43,434 nucleotides of DNA from contig NZ_FQUR01000020.1 of assembly GCF_900129115.1 (NCBI RefSeq), positions 1-43,434 on the forward strand, given 5' to 3'. This DNA is from Thermoanaerobacter uzonensis DSM 18761 (GTDB lineage Bacteria > Bacillota > Thermoanaerobacteria > Thermoanaerobacterales > Thermoanaerobacteraceae). The position numbers and the translations under genes are program-made. The notes under the pieces are model-generated. The model was given only the letters and a program-made list of their open reading frames with translations. It did not search any database and was not told the DNA's origin. Positions 43,017 to 43,434 of the stretch are shown piece after piece (the stretch's first letter is position 1; each line of letters opens with the position of its first letter).

Positions 43017-43184
43017 CTTATTCCCTCTCTCCCTAGAGAAACAAATGTTTCTAAATACATTATAAATCCATTTTCAATTTATGTCTATCAGCAAATTTAG
43101 TTTGATAGTGTCAAGATACTGTAGGATATTTTTAAGACAACCCCTGTAACTTACTTAATTCAGGGCTTCGTCTTATCATGTTCT

Positions 43185-43424
43185 TTATATGACTTGCGCG
43201 TATTTTATTGCTCTTAAAATCCTATATATTGGCGTTACTTTCCCTATATTCAAAACTGTAATATTATTTATCTTTTCATTTGTAGACGTTTTAATTCTCC
43301 TTACCGCCTCTTTTATTTGCTTCTTCGTTAATTTGTAACTTTCTGCATTTATATTCTCTCTCTTACCCCATTCTATTTCTCTTAGATCTCCTCCATTCTT
43401 GCTGAATACTCTTAATTTCGCCAT
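43185..43424 (-). CDS. uncharacterised 79-residue basic protein near the window edge
   Basis: Reads [20 protein letters not shown], with [20 protein letters not shown] and an isoleucine-rich end [20 protein letters not shown]. Basic, no signal or membrane helix. Too little sequence lies upstream to judge the ribosome site (only TAAAGTTA is visible), and I do not recognise the family. It may be a small gene or part of a longer element cut by the edge. Confidence 0.4.
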   Translation of the reverse strand: MAKLRVFSKNGGDLREIEWGKRENINAESYKLTKKQIKEAVRRIKTSTNEKINNITVLNIGKVTPIYRILRAIKYAQVI

Positions 43425-43434
43425 TAACTTTAAT

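Overview
The window is low-GC, mostly minus-strand bacterial DNA that fits a thermophilic, saccharolytic, spore-forming anaerobe of the genus Thermoanaerobacter or a close relative. The basis is gene content and order (ytrH/ytrI, rapZ-yvcK, whiA-HPr, dnaE, pfkA-pyk) and a 574-residue GH13 cyclomaltodextrinase whose predicted catalytic residues fall at D325, E354 and D421, as I recall for the Thermoanaerobacter 39E enzyme. No rRNA, tRNA or CRISPR array was seen.

Layout. 1-353 is the edge of an IS607-type serine transposase gene with an early amber codon. 471-3380 holds a histidine phosphatase, a MATE exporter, a truncated Crp/Fnr regulator and a small DUF2892 membrane protein. 3595-7429 has rlmD and a lipoprotein GH15 glucoamylase. 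7895-17488 is a housekeeping block: thioesterase, pyruvate kinase, phosphofructokinase, a 65-residue protein, DnaE, a YtoI-like CBS/DRTGG protein, HPr and WhiA. 17596-27774 is a starch/maltodextrin block: cyclomaltodextrinase, RodZ-like protein, two CoA-dehydratase-activase-related proteins, malG, malF, malE and a lipoprotein alpha-amylase. It lies between whiA and yvcK, genes that are adjacent in many Firmicutes. 27959-31446 is yvcK, rapZ, a PHP protein and murB. 31593-36134 holds a zinc-ribbon gene with a stop codon, ytrH-ytrI, an isochorismatase, a PaaI-type thioesterase, a PAP2 phosphatase and an HD-GYP protein. 36315-38367 is a two-component system facing the wreckage of a copper-export locus (50-codon copA tail, frameshifted copZ). 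The rest is DedA, DUF134, a 934-residue PAS/GGDEF/HD-GYP protein and an unassigned small ORF.

How the parts fit. Extracellular amylase and glucoamylase would cut starch, MalEFG would import maltodextrins (no ATPase gene is seen here), and cyclomaltodextrinase would finish them for glycolysis. LacI-type operators matching GCAAnCGnTTGY lie at both the amylase and glucoamylase promoters, which suggests one regulator encoded elsewhere.

The most unusual feature is a family of about 266-bp imperfect foldback repeats: three full copies (5031-5295, 7534-7800, 22714-22979) and two broken ones (3386-3536, 34337-34510). Each full copy is abutted on both sides by a direct duplication of a different rho-independent terminator stem-loop (19, 23 and 25 bp). 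The element appears to have inserted at terminators and duplicated the whole hairpin, leaving the U-tract only on the distal copy. Paired base changes between copies support a conserved fold. No transposase for it is visible here.
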